A program made the position numbers and the translations under genes. Shown piece by piece: positions 22,030 through 34,440 of a DNA stretch of 64,000 nucleotides. Under the pieces are notes generated by a model that saw nothing but the letters and a program-made list of their open reading frames with translations, was not told the DNA's origin and did not search any database. How positions within the stretch are numbered: position 1 is the first letter of the stretch; the number at the start of each line of letters is the position of its first letter. This DNA comes from Nephrocerus scutellatus (taxonomy: Eukaryota; Arthropoda; Insecta; Diptera; Pipunculidae): contig OX352761.1 in NCBI GenBank assembly GCA_947095585.1, positions 25,263,777-25,327,776 of the forward strand. Direction: 5' to 3'.

Positions 22030-24000
22030 TAAGCAAACGACCCAAATTATCTGAGCCGGACCGCGCTGCTTGTGTTAGGAGCATCGATGGGACAGGACCG
22101 AAGTGCTCCAGTTATGCCAACAGCTGCTGATCTCTGTTTCCTACTTAGCTTGCTGGCATTGTACTTTTTATTAATCGCCGGCCACCAGACCAGCGCACCA
22201 TATGCTATAATAGGATGCACCACTGCTGTGTACAGCCACAGAGCCATAATACTCGGCCGCAATCCCCATTTCCTGCCAATGGTTTTGCTGCTAGCATATA
22301 TGGCAATGCAAACTTTCGTAGCCCTAAATTCTATATTCGACCTCCAACTGAGTTTCCTGTTTAGGTTTACGTCGAGATATTTTGTTTCTGAGGTAAGCGT
22401 GAGCTTCGGCAGGGCAGGGTTTTTGGACTTAGTGGTGAAAAGTACCATTTCAGTTTTGCCAGAATTAACCCCTAGGCCACAACCAGTAGCCCAGGAGCTA
22501 ACCCTGCCTGTAGCCCTTTCCATGACCTCACTAATCACCGAAGAGTACTGTCCTGACACAAGTATCACCACGTCGTCTGCACACGCAACAGACTTCGTCC
22601 TGTCCATCTTAAGTGTCCTGAGAGGAACTTATTTATAACCAACAGAAACAGCCATAGAAAGGACGATATCACACTCCCCTGGTGAGTGCCCTTGTCGACT
22701 GATTTGTTAATACGGCTACTGCCTATAGTGCCATGGATCATCCTGCTACCTAGCAGTGATATAATCCACCGTATTATGAGTTGCTCTACCCCTAACTGAG
22801 TTACCTAGAGCCACCTGAATGGCATCAATGTGGACACTGTTAAAAGCTCCTTTTATTACAAAAAAGTTGGCAAGGGTGTATTGCTTGAAATAAAGGGAAT
22901 GTTCAATTGTACGTACTACCTCGTGAAGGGCTGTCTCTCCGGATCTGCCTTACGTAAGCATGCTGGTGTTTTCTTCGAAACTTTCGTCTTATGTGATAGT
23001 CTAAGATTCGCCCTAAGTTTTTCCGCAGAACGACGATAGACTAAGTGGTCTATGATCTTACGCAGATTCATTACCTCTTCTACCTTTTTTTTAGGTACTC
23101 TTTCCAACTGTAGCTAAGTCGTATACAACTTCTGCAAATATTCACTTAACAAGGGACCGACACACCTTTAGTCTTCTATGTCTGATATGAATGGTTGAAT
23201 GCCGTCAAGGCCAGGTGATTTATACGCAGAAAAACTGCGATTGGCTCTGGAAACCTTTAATAATGTTGTCCACTTCGCACGGTGTGACCTTCAGGCTTTC
23301 AGGAGCACTCAGCCAGTGAGCTGATCCCGAGTAATTACATGCTGGAAAGTGTATTTACTAAGATGTCCAAAGCTTCAGCCGTTGATTCTGACCAACTGCG
23401 GTCTTTTTATAATATTCTGGCCGATTTATTTGTGGAAACAATGGATTGACAGAACTCCATCCAGCATTTCTGATAGCTTTCTTGTATGTTTTCAGGCAGT
23501 CCTCGTATGGTTGCCAGAAATTATTAGTATAACAGATATTGAACATTGAACTGGACAGCCTTCTGAACTTGTCCATTTCATCTCAGTTGCTTTTTCCTGC
23601 TGCGACTGATCGGGCATGATACTTTCATGGCAAAATCAATTGACAACAACAACTTAATGTTGAAGTCCACGACCACAGTCGTATCTGGAGGATTCAATGG
23701 TCTAGATAACATTACTGAGTTTTAATCAGTTAGTTCTTTTAATGTTCCTGTACGGTTTGGGAGTCTCCGACTGGAGAGACAGGTCGAACATTATATACCT
23801 ATGATCGGAATAGGAGTTGACACTGGAGACAGTCAGTTGTCAACCCTGATTTGAAAATTACTAGTAGTCGATGTGACATCTATCACTTCCTCTCATGCAT
23901 TGTACCTATCCGATCTCGGAAAGATAAAGGTGGGAGTACTACCAGTGCGTGTATGTAAGGACTCATCCAGTTCATTATATTCTGAGCTTCCCCGGAGGCT
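22030..24000 (-). pseudogene. LOA-C (LOA/R1-like) LINE: endonuclease end to RT
   Basis: Read leftwards from about 24,000. The endonuclease C-terminal part reads GSTPTFIFPRSDRY and EEVIDVTSTTSN, then PNRTGTLKELTD. A linker follows at 23,358-23,576 (DKFRRLSSS, YEDCLKTYKKAIRNAGW). Degraded RT fingers occupy 22,900-23,350. Near 22,690 the reading THQGSVISSFLWLLVIN is equivalent to PQGS. The frame at 22,047-22,607 has CADD as the catalytic box (the usual Tyr is Cys), GLGVNSGKTEMVLF, TKYLDVNLNRKLSWR and the C-terminal helix region (AIYASSKTIGRKWGL, AYGALVWWPAINKKYNA). The RNase H part is missing below 22,030. Multiple stops and shifts lie upstream; the 187-codon RT frame is the cleanest part. Confidence 0.8.
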
Positions 24001-25689
24001 GTGAAAAATAAATGTTTCGAAAATAATTTTGAAGTTGAACTGTTTGAAAAAAGCTCTCAAAGATTACATCGATTACGGAATATGTCACACGTGGCCAAAA
24101 AACGTTGCACACAGAATTGAATTCTAGAAGAAGAAAAAATCTTTTTCAAAATTGCATATTCGTATACAGCTACAGTGGTGAAGAGAATTCTCAAGGGAAA
24201 TTAACAAATAATACGTTGAAAAGAAATACGTGGAGTGTGACCAAAAATGATGATGAACCTATATTTAGATTAATTTTATCTAAATATGATCGCTCGTACC
24301 GCGAATTCCCACATCATATCATCGTCCATCACATACACAGAACGTATAGTCCTAAAAGGTTATAAAAGCTTCCAACTTTCAATGCAGAATTTGAGAATTA
24401 AAGTAAAAATTCGTGTAAATTTTAAGTTCATAAAAAATTATATATTCCAATACAATATATTGCATATTCCTCTATGAATATGTAAAGTTACAATGAAGCT
24501 GAAACACAATTTCTAATCCATCTAATCCCCTTCTACTAGGCTAACTTACTTTAATATTCGTGATACGAATATTTGCAAACGAGCATTCCTCTCTAGCAAA
24601 GTTAGGTCAAAAACTTGTAGCATTAAAGTCAAAGACGTCATCATCTTTCGGATCCTCAGATTATTATTCTCTGCTGAAGATTAACACAAAAACAAACACT
24701 AAGAAAAGACAAACTTGCTGCTGTCCTGTCGAGCACTTTTGGGAGCATCACAAAATGACATGCACCGTCGTATCCGACTGATGTAATTCTGTAATCCAAT
24801 CGGGTCCAATCAGAGTTCACTGTACGCCTGAGACAATGCCAACACACAATATCTATAGATATTCGTTTATATTATATTAAGGATAACAACAACGAAGATT
24901 AAGAACGAGGCAAGGAAGAAGAAGGAACAAAAAAATCTGATTGGACTCTACCAGAAATTTCTTATTTTTTTGTTGTTGGTGAAGTGGCAGGCGAATGGAG
25001 AGTCGAAAATCCTGAAAATTTAAAAAAATCACATTGGTGTGAGAGGACGACTGTGGTTCGATAGACTCTAATCGATGTACAGTATTTGCAGTTATTCATT
25101 TCTTGTCTGGCAAGCATGATGTATTGCAGAATCGAAAAGGACAAACCACACGAAACTTTCGGTGGCTGTGCTTTCACCTTTGACACGTCCACGTTGTCAA
25201 TTTTTAGAATTTTGCTGCTGTTTACGATATGAAATAATGATAAAATGTGCAGATAGCAGATTAAACTTTGCCATGCCGTGCGTGACACGTATTAACCTAA
25301 TGGTTATACCAAGCAATATAGCATTTGAAAAAAAAGTCAAAACGTCAAAAGAAATATGTACATAATCGAAAAGAATATCTTTGAGGAGCAACAAATCCCC
25401 AAAGAACGTAAATTAATCCATATCCACAGTAGGTATATAAAATCGTAATCACCATCGTCGTGTCGGTCGTTTGAGATGGGAGGAGTCGCTATTTTTTTTT
25501 CCATAATGCTTTAGGCCCACTGGAGTGATTGAGGCGTTTGTATTTTATTACTCAAATGAAAAGGTCCTCCGAAGATGTCGTTTGGTTTTTGTTTTGGCTT
25601 CTATGCAAATTATGTGTTTTCGGAAGAAAAAAATATTTAACAAGAAATTGTAATAAGGATCATTTTTTGATTATGTATGTCTTTTCTTT
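24001..25689. other. No recognisable gene
   Basis: AT-rich sequence with only short frames. The frames at 24,962-25,394 overlap on opposite strands and show no domain. I see no repeat shared with other parts of the window. Confidence 0.45.
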
Positions 25690-25740
25690 CTTTCCTTTAC
25701 TCCGCGGGGGAGCATAGGGCTTCTACAAACGCCCGCCAAC
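25676..25740 (-). repeat. RTE-A 3' end with GAAA-type tail
   Basis: The reverse complement reads GGCGGGCGTTTGTAGAAGCC, CTATGCTCC and CGCGGAGTAAAGGAAAGAAA. The same text recurs in plus orientation at 43,112-43,170. It ends in AAAG/GAAA short repeats, in keeping with RTE elements, which often end in simple repeats and not in poly(A). Confidence 0.75.
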
Positions 25741-28403
25741 GAACTCGATTTAACGCCTGAGGTTTCAAGAGACGTCATTCGGTCCCCTGGAATCTTGCTT
25801 CCTTTTCTATTGTACTTTTCTATGTCTTGCTAGGACGGCCAACTCGGCGGCTTCCTTGTGGATTCCAGTCGAGCGCTAGTTTCGTAATGTCGTCCGTGTG
25901 GCCAATCCAACTCCATTTTCGTCGTCTGATGGTGATCGCGATTGCTTCCTGCTGTGTTACTCTCCGCAAGTCTTGATTGGTGATAATGTCCGGCCATATT
26001 ATTCTCAGTATCCTCCTTAAGCACTTGTTGACGAAAACTTGGAGGCGCGTTGCAATTGACTCTGTGACTTTCCACGTTTCGCAGCCATACAAGAGTACTG
26101 AGAGAACGTTAGATCTGAAGATTATTAGCTTTAGATTCCGGGAGATTTGCGAGGAGTTCCAGATATTATTTAGCATACTAGAGGAGCGTCGCGCCTTGTT
26201 TACACGAGAGCACACATCCGAGTCAGCACCACCATTTTTTGACATCCAGCTGCCCAAATAACAAAACTTATCGACTTCCTCTATCTGATGTCCGTCAATC
26301 GAGAGATCACATGTTCCACTAGCGTTAACGCGAAGTAGTTTTGTTTTTGAGACGTTAATTTTTAAACCCACTTTGTTAGCGTGGAATTCTAGTGAGTTTA
26401 ATTTTCGCTCCATGTCACCTAGCGATTGTGATAGGAGACAGATATCATGGGCATAGTCTAGGTCTTCTAGGCGGTGAAAAACATTCCATGGCAGACCCGA
26501 TGGAGTACGGGTTACTATTTTCATCACCCAGTCGATAGCAATTGTGAAAAGCAATGGTGAGAGGGTGCAGCCTTGCTTTACTCCAGAGTAGATGTTGAAA
26601 GGTGAGCCAAGATGACCGTTATGAATGACGCGGCATGTTGAGTCGCGGTACAGCTCCTTAATAATGTTAATGAGTTTTTCCGGAACACCGTAGCATAAAA
26701 TCTGTCACATCATGTTTCGGCCTACGCTATCAAAAGCGCGTATAAAATCTACAAAAACCATATACAGAGGAGAGCGATACTCAACTGACTGTTTAATGAT
26801 TATACGCAGGGTGTTAATTTGATCAGTACAAGAACGGTTTGGGCGAAATCCTGCTTGCTCAAAATTGGCTCTAACGCATTCTGTAAGCGCCCAGCTATAA
26901 TAGAGGAGATCACTTTGTTTATGGTGTTTAGCAGGGTAATTCCTCTCCAGTTTTCGCAATTGCTCAAATCACCTTTCTTGGGGAGTTTGACTATTAAGCC
27001 TTCTTTAAACGACGATGGAATGGATTAAGACTCCCAGAGATCTTGATATATCGCATGCAATGTTCGCGTAGTTAACTCGACGTCGGCTTGGAGGAGTTCT
27101 GCGTAGATGTTGTCATTGCCAGCTGCTTTACCTGATTGCAGTGACCGAATTGTTGTCCTTATCTCATCCAACGAAGGAGTGGCGACGCTGATATTAAGTA
27201 GCCTATTAGGGTGCATATATGGGTTGATGGACGTGCCTGGCGAAGTACAATTCAAAACATTCTTAAAATGTTCTGTCCAGCTGGTTAATTGTTGTTCCTC
27301 CATAAGGATCAAAGAGCCGTCTATTGCCTTAACAGGGTAGTTGATGTGGTGTTTCTTGTTGGCGAGCTTACGAGTGAGTTGGTAGACTGTGCTATATTGT
27401 CTGCTATCAGCGACTTGCTGTGCTTGTGTTGAGATGTCGCTTAGCCATGCTCGTTTATCGTTCCTAGCTGAACAGCCAACTTGCCGGTCCAGATCCCTAT
27501 ACTGCCGCGCTAATGCACTTCGCTTGGCACCCGGGACTGCGTTTAGCTCTGCTTTGATGGATTGTCGTTCACGAATGGTGTTCCATGTGCTATCTGATAT
27601 CCATTCTTTTCTAGTTTTGTCGGATGAGGCTGCTTCCGTATACGAATTTACTGTTTTCTCCCATTTAGACTCTAGGGTTTGGGGCTGTATCTCAGAGAGA
27701 GAATGTTGTACGCGGGATACATATTGCAGTTTCACATCTGGGTTTTTCAGTGCTGCTACAGCTGGCTTTCTCGATATTTCACTTCGTGTGGCTGAGTCGC
27801 GCTTCAACCGCACTCTGCCAACCACAAGGTGGTGGTCGCTGTAGACGTCGGCTGCTCTTCGGGTTCTAACGTCTAGCAAAGATGATCGCCACTTGCGGCT
27901 TATAGCGATGTGACCAATCTGGTTGTTGTACATGTGATCAGGGGAGGTCCAGGTGGCTTTGTGGATGTTTTTGTGGGGAAAAATTGTGCCTCCAATTATT
28001 AGGTTGCGATCAGAACATAGATCAGCAAACCTTTCACCGTTGTTATTCATAGAACCAAGGCCGTGTTTTCCCATGACATGTTCCCAATCACTGTTGTCGC
28101 TGCCTACCTTTGCAATAATAATTCTATCGGATATTGCTTGCCAGTCCTGAACGATCTTCTTGCGGCTTTAGAGAGAAGAAATCCCATTCCATTGGCATGG
28201 TGTTCTCCTGTAGGCTTACCCGAAAAAATTAGAAACACGCCGGTAGATGTTCGTTTTTCCCCTACTCTAGGCAATCTCACTTCACTAAGACCAAGAATCT
28301 CTAGATGGTATTTTGTTAATTGTGCAAGCGTTGTTGTCTTCACGATCGTGCGAATGTTCCAAGTTCCAAATCGTGTCCTTTTCCGTGGGCCAAAGGTCAT
28401 TGT
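25690..28403 (-). pseudogene. RTE-A LINE, longest copy: endonuclease and RT
   Basis: Read leftwards. The ATG at 28,403 (MTFGPRKRTRFGTWN) has a purine at -3 and starts directly before the endonuclease TWN motif. LEILGLSEVR follows (active-site Glu). A deletion near 28,130 removes the YAPTN and GDLNAK part. The frame at 27,025-28,074 carries SDNSDWEHVMGKHG, NNQIGHIAIS (family D replaced by G) and VYSDHHLVVG, then the linker and pre-RT region. A stop follows DLWES (27,025). RT continues as GLIVKLPKKGDLSNCENWRG, RPNRSCTDQIN and VFVDFIRAFDSVGRN. Near 26,570 come GVKQGCTLSPLLFT-like codons, and the catalytic box reads YAHD (26,444-26,455), so one Asp is lost. The C terminus is good to 25,820 (LYGCETWKVTES, IGHT). 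It is a dead but informative copy. Confidence 0.88.
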
Positions 28404-28860
28404 TGATAAATTCGATACGTATCCGAGGCTTGTATTAGTTTCAAGAATCAATTAATTCAGTTGAGTGGTGATTGGCGAACCGCAACCTAGGTCGACATGA
28501 AGCGCCGCCGACCAAGGCAAGTCCACCTTCTTATTTAGCCCCGACCCAAATCGGATTGAACACCGAACCGAACCGTTGAAAAATCAAAAACCAACTCCCA
28601 ATCTCTGCTGCAGTCACCGTCCTCTTTGGCTTTACAGCACTTGCAGTGCTTGCAGCAGTCGGTACCACGTCCACAGCTTTTGAAGTCCCGACAGCAGTAA
28701 TCCAATACTGCCTACGCCAAATTCGGCGACAATTAGCTTCGCTGGTGTCGTCGTTTTCTGATAACACCAACCCACATTGACTCGCTTATATACGAGCATT
28801 ATGCTGTCAATCACCCTTGTGGTGATTCAAATGACCTACATCGACAGCTGAAGAAATATG
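28404..28860 (-). other. RTE-A 5' untranslated region
   Basis: The sequence upstream of the RTE-A start has no TE motif of its own. It has GC content above its surroundings and CTGCTGCAGT/GCAGCAG-type words. It probably spans the element's 5' UTR up to about 28,860, where the text turns AT-rich. The exact 5' end is not marked by a visible target-site duplication. Small frames here have no support. Confidence 0.4.
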
Positions 28861-29156
28861 ACGCTAAATAATTTGGTCAACATTTGAACGACGCAGCGAT
28901 TCAGGAACGACGGTGACTGCGCAACGTATGACGATAACAACTATCTTATTTAAAGAAATGAGATACTATGATTAATAATTGAATGCAAAACGATATTACG
29001 ATTAAAGATAAAATACCAGGAACGAAGGAAGTGAACTCCCCACAATTCCTACATGTATTATAAAGAAGATCGCGCCACATGCCAACAGCTAGCGATTAAG
29101 TTGTTAGTGTCCAAATTCATTCGGTGTGTTATTTCTAGAAATTGACAAGTCAATTG

Positions 29157-29826
29157 GCAGCGTCATTCGTTAAAGTTGATACCTATGGAGTTTTAACATT
29201 GTCTTCAATTCCAACGCTCATTCACAATGACATTCCAACTGTCTGCTCTATAGACAAGGCCAATTTGCTTGCTTCACATTTCGCAGCTAGCTCGCCGCCT
29301 GTATTCGCAAGAGTTGAATTCTCCATAGGACTGATTTACTTTCTTACTCCTCAAGTGGCTAGAGTAATTAATGATCTTCCATTTCTCTATTCTTCTGGAG
29401 GCGTCCCAAGGAATTTTAAAACAGAGGTTATCCAGGCTGTTCCTAAAAAGGTGAACCGTCATCTCTTTCCTCGTACAGACCCTTTGCGTTAACGTCCATA
29501 TTTTCTAAGTGAGCTTATGCAATACTTTAAATCACGTGAGCGGTGTTCAAAAGAAATATGCATTTGCATCCCGCCCATTCTCCAACCCATCCTCAATACC
29601 CGTGCCTCAACTGGAGCCCACGGTTCTACCTTAAGGCCTACCTTCGCACAATAATTATGTGGAATGAATTGACCGACTCTGTGTTTCCGCATTTGTATGC
29701 AGTGATTTAAGAAACACGAGCATATATATCTCATCTTTTCCTCTCCCTCAGTCCCTAACGCCAATGCTGTGCTAAGCATTATAAGGTTGCAAATCCCTTG
29801 AGCGTATGTACATTATAAAAAAAAAT
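29157..29826 (+). pseudogene. Jockey-1 deletion derivative with A tail
   Basis: It opens at 29,157 with SFVK (the FWSFVKRIKN region) and SSIPTLIHNDIPTVCSIDKANLLASHFA, as in copy 1. It then has an internal deletion inside the fingers (VINDL joined to PFLYSSGGVPRNFKTEVIQAVPKK). A second, much larger deletion near 29,500 removes the whole palm, FADD box and thumb; the element resumes as the C-terminal tail and 3' UTR. It ends in AAAAAAA at about 29,820-29,826. It cannot encode RT. Confidence 0.8.
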
Positions 29827-31705
29827 CGCGACAAACTGACCAACACAGACAGACGGACACATCCTTTTACTTGTAAAATCCTGTGTACCCTTGTGGGTCT
29901 TAAGGTATTGACTGCTAACAGCCGTTCTCTCATCGAGCTGTTCGTTTTAGATACAATTTGGCCAGATCACTTGTAATACATATCTTTGGCACAAATGATT
30001 TGTGACACTGACTGTCACTTTAATGTTATTCCAACTATACAAAAGTACCGTGTCGCGATCGTTGGAACTGCTTCTGCATATAACAGACAAATAAGCGAAA
30101 CCAGACTTAGCTATAGAATTGCGGCTGTGAGTGGTTTATTCGGTCATTCTGAATCCGTATCAACTAAGATGATGTTTCCAAGTTAATGAAAGTTATCTAC
30201 TCTTTCGACGAGTTGTCCTGCAGTCCCGATATGAGCTGTTGATAAGTTCCATGGAAGAATTAGCAGCTGGTTGAGCTAAATCTCAGTGCTGCAGAGTTTG
30301 CCGCTACAGTTGTGGTCATTTGTTGCATATCTATGAATTTGTGCAATCGTAAGCAAGCATCAGAATCATCATACTCGAAGAGTTTGCGGTCGGTTGTAAG
30401 ACTCCATTGGTATTCGCTACTTTGTTTATATGGCCACACGGAAAGGTGCGTAAACAAACTGACGGCCAGATGAACTTGCAGTCAGATAGATAGACGGAAA
30501 GAGAAAATTATGAACAGAGAAACCTGTGGACATCAGAGGCACTGGTGAACAGAATAACACAAAGAAGAAAGACAAACACGTAAACTCATTAACAGACAGA
30601 AATAAGACATAAATGTGAGTAAACCTTAAAGTGTTAGTAAATATGAATGCATATCATATCATTTCAGTGCATAAAACTATGAAGAGGACAAATAACAGCA
30701 AAAAAGTTTCAAAAGTCAAACTCAATGGAAAGTTATTTTTTCCTACCGCCAAAGCCAACGACACAGCACCAAACACACAAAGTGAAAAAATGACAAAGAT
30801 TTATTTCATTTAAAATGCTGCGCGACAAAGTCGTCCAAGGACTATAAAAGAAATATTTTCAATTGAAAGGATAATTTGAAACATTCAATAAACCAAAGGA
30901 CAAGTACGGCCCTGGCACCATCTCGGCATCATTCGCTATTCACCAACATTACGATGAGGAGGATGAGTGGTGCAATCCATAATTCAATCCGCAACATTTT
31001 TTCTTCTTCTCGTATACAAAAGCAGAAGAGAAAGCAGCGAAAATGAATGGGCTGGCTTGGTCCTTTTGTAATGTCATAATCTTAAGAAAATCTAAAAAAG
31101 AAATGGCAAATGGTTTTTGCCGCAATAGAAAAGCGTTGAAGGCGGATATCGATGCGAGTTGCACTTTCTATCACTCAGCAATCTTCATGGGGCTAGTTTG
31201 GCGCTCGGATGCTCTGCAGACTGTGCAAGTGCAACTGCAAAGCCAAGCGATGCATTTAAATGTACAAGTACTTGTACTTACATATGGGCGAGGGAGTGTG
31301 TGTGCATTATGCATACTCGCCACGTCGTCTTTAAGCCAAGACGCAAATATTTGCTCCACATTTGGATTAAATCCATAGAAAGAAGAAGACGAAGAAGCAG
31401 TTTCCGTAACGCCGGCATAACAATTGAAATAAATTTGGAAATTCCTCCGCAAGCTCTTGTTCCATTCTAATGCCAGAAGGTACTCGTATCCTTTTGTGGT
31501 GGCAAAATTGTTGCAATTGTTCCATGTGTTTGTGAGTTGGCAAATATATAAGTGAGAACAAAAGAAGCAGATTGACCCTGGAGCAATCGCCTGTGGTTTA
31601 CGTTTGAATTTGTCACACAAATGGAAACGTAATTTTTTATTGAAACTGACTGTTTATAAATTAATATACATTTTTTAAATCTGTTCTCGTAAATGGTAGG
31701 CAGTA
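29827..31705. other. No recognisable gene
   Basis: Only short frames occur. The longest is a 149-codon minus frame at 31,171-31,620, rich in Ser, Cys and Thr with no domain, and it overlaps plus-strand frames of similar quality. An AGACAGACGG-type short repeat occurs near 29,850 and 30,490. I see no TE motif. Confidence 0.45.
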
Positions 31706-31976
31706 GTAGCGGTCAGCTATCAGCAGAGTAGGGCGAATAACACAGAATGCTTCAGAATTGCAGGTGGTCGTAACTATCTCTGACTGGTGGAAGTTGGAAG
31801 TGCGACCAAACATCCACGTGGTGGCCGCTGGTAATTTTCCTCCAGCACAGGAAAAGCGAAATGATCGGGCTAGTCCCTTCAAAGTAAGGTTGGCGCGAGG
31901 CCAATAACCTCGACCGTAAAAAACCATATTACGGAACCCAAAATCAGCCTCCGATACACTGATGACGACGACGACC
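31706..31976 (+). other. RTE-C 5' untranslated region
   Basis: Starting at GCGGTCAGCTATCAGCAGA, this block matches 49,878-50,140 almost throughout (GAATAACACAGAATGCT, GACTGGTGGAAG, CCACGTGGTG, CGGGCTAGTCCCTTCAAAGT). A more diverged inverse copy lies at 48,130-48,330. All three begin at the same word, which marks the probable 5' end of full-length RTE-C. An internal promoter would be expected here but I cannot identify one. Confidence 0.7.
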
Positions 31977-34440
31977 ATGGCAACGAAAACGCTAAACGAT
32001 TTAAGAATTTTCTCATGGAACGTACGCTCACTGTATAGAGCTCGAGCTGCACAGTAGCTAGCCGATACCCTGTACAAATATAATGCTGACATAACAGTAA
32101 TTCAGGAGAGGCAATGGATGGTGTCTTACAAAAATCAGAAAATGACATATATTACAGCTGTCATGAGCTCGGGGTAGGGTTTCTAATCAATAAAAGAATG
32201 AGACCCACCGTTATCGGCTTTAAAGCAGTAAATTAACGGCAATGCATCCTTCGGGGCAGATTTAAAAATATAAACCTCCCAAACGTTCACGCACCTACAG
32301 AGGGTTCCCCAGATGATGAAAAGTCGAACGGAAACTCCATGCCTGTCCTCAGTATTACGTAAAAATCATTATGCGGGATATGAATGCCAAAATAGATAGG
32401 GAGCCAGTATTCAGGCATTACATTGGCACCCATAGCTTACACGAGAACACTAACGACAATGGATAACGAGTCATAGAGACTCGTTTGGTCGTTATGAGTA
32501 CAAGGTTTGCGCGCAAAAGTATCCACAAAGCCACCTAGGTATCTCCTGATGGAGCCACTCGCAACCAAATAGACCACGTGTTGATAGACCGCCGCCACAA
32601 CGCGAATCTGATGACGGTACGAACGTACCGAGGTGTCAACGTCGACTCGGACCACTATCTTGTTGGTATGGTGCTCCGAGCGCGGATTGCATCATCAATA
32701 ATGGCAGCATCCGCGAATTAGATTCGAGTCCACTTGGCTGCCCTTCGCAACGAAGAGACCAAAAAACAACTACGGTTAAGCGATAGGACTCGCCCTAAAT
32801 GCAGGAAGAGTAAGTCCTGGGGCTTTGATGGCGGGCGTAGAAGAGAAATGGACACGCCTTAAGAATACTGCCATTAGTACTGCTGACTCCATCTTAGGCA
32901 GTAGTCGTAGAGATCGGAACGACTGGTTCGATGACGAATGTAAGCTAGCGACTGAACGTAAGAATGTTGCGTACCGAGCAATGCAACAATCTCATAGAAC
33001 GCGGGCACGCCAAGATGAATATAAAGAGCTCAGAAGATATGAAAGAAACAGTTCACCGGCGAAAGAAAGCAGCCTGGGAGAAGAATCTCGTCCGTGAACT
33101 GGAACAGTACAGAGAGCAAGGACCGCACCAGGCGCGGAAGTTCTACCAAAGGGTCCGCGGTATGACGCAATATACACCGCGTTGCACATACTGCAAGTAC
33201 AAAGAGGGTAATCTGATCGCCGATATTAAAGGCATCTTAGAGCGATGGGAAGAGCACTTTCATGAGTTGCTAAATGGCCAGCTAACTGAGGAATTGGAAG
33301 CTCCACCAATGACCGAAGATCATACTATGCCGCCACCACCAAGCATAGTCGAAGTTAGCAGAGCGATAAATCGGGTCTAAAATAATAAGGCCCCGGAATC
33401 TTATGGGATCCCAGCGGAACTGATAAAAATAGGAGGCCCCACATTACACCAAGCAATTCATGAAATAATAGCGCAAGTATGGGAGGAAGAAGCTATGCCA
33501 GAAGATTGGCGAAGAGGCATCCTGTGCACCATACATAAGAAGGGAGATATCACAAAATGCAGCATTTATCGTGGTGGTGTTGAGTACCGTGAATAAGATT
33601 TTCTCCTATATCCTTCAAGACATGATAGCCCCATACGCTTAAGCCATCATTGGTCCATACCAGTGTGGCTTCATCTTAGGAAAATCAAAAACTGATCAGA
33701 TCTACACCCTTAGCAGGAAAAATGTCTAAAGTTAAAAAACTCACTACACCATCTTTCTTTAAAAGACTTTAAAGCCGCCTATGATAACATAGCCAGAGTA
33801 GAACCATAAGAGAATTCGGCAAATAAACTGACACGACTATGTAGGTTGACCATGACCAATATTATAAGCCAAGTAAAAATATCCGGGTCACTATCACTAT
33901 CATCTATAACTGGCTCCGACAGGCGATAGACTGGCCTGCGTTCTCTTCAACCTTCGGCGAGAGGAACAATCCTCTATAAGTCCATTCAGATACTGACTAA
34001 CGCAGACGATATTGACATCGTTGGTAGAAACCGAAGAGCTGCACAGGAAGATTTCATCCAGATAGAGCAGGCGGCACGAAATCTGGAACTTCACATTAAT
34101 GAGAGCAAAACAAAGTACATAGTGGGCACGTCTACGAGTAGAAGATCCAACATTGGTCCCTCAATTCAAATAGTGGAGCGCGAATTTGATGTAATGCAAT
34201 CCTTTAACTATCTCGGGTCAACTGTAGCAGCCGATAACAGCATGGAACCAGAAATACGCGCACGGTTGCTTAAAGCCAACAAAGCCCACTATAGTCAGTC
34301 AAGACTCTTCAAATACAGGAACTTAACCATAACATCCAAGCTGCTGATATATAAGACAATGGTCATACCAGTACTTAGATATGGATCCGAGACTTGTTTA
34401 GCAAAAAGCATGCCACTCTTAGCAGTTCGAGAGAAAAGTC
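31977..34440 (+). pseudogene. RTE-C LINE, fullest copy: endonuclease and RT
   Basis: The ATG at 31,977 leads into MATKTLNDLRIFSWNVRSLYRARAAQ, a standard endonuclease start (SWN). A TAG follows at 32,055. The active-site Glu region reads VIQERQW. Later come IMRDMNAKID, TRNQIDHVLIDRR (about 32,570) and VDSDHYLVGMVL (about 32,650). The linker at 32,825-33,070 (RNDWFDDECKLATERKNVAYRAMQQ) shifts frame into HRRKKAAWEKNLVRELEQYREQ. RT: NNKAPESYGIPAELIKIGG, MPEDWRRGILCTIHKKGD and QCGFILGKSKTDQIYTL. The box near 34,005 reads NADD where YADD is usual. Thumb is AARNLELHINESKT; the C-terminal domain starts at 34,122 (FNYLGSTVAADNSMEPEIRARL) and is cut at about 34,440. Stops and shifts make it inactive. 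Confidence 0.85.

Noticed and set aside
22072..22638. 188-codon plus-strand open frame
   Set aside because: It is the antisense shadow of the LOA-C RT on the minus strand (22,047-22,607), which carries real RT motifs.
27389..27844. 151-codon plus-strand open frame
   Set aside because: Antisense to the RTE-A endonuclease-RT linker, with no motif.
31171..31620. 149-codon minus-strand frame
   Set aside because: Biased composition (Ser, Cys, Thr), no domain, overlaps equally poor plus-strand frames, and lies in a region without TE or gene signals.
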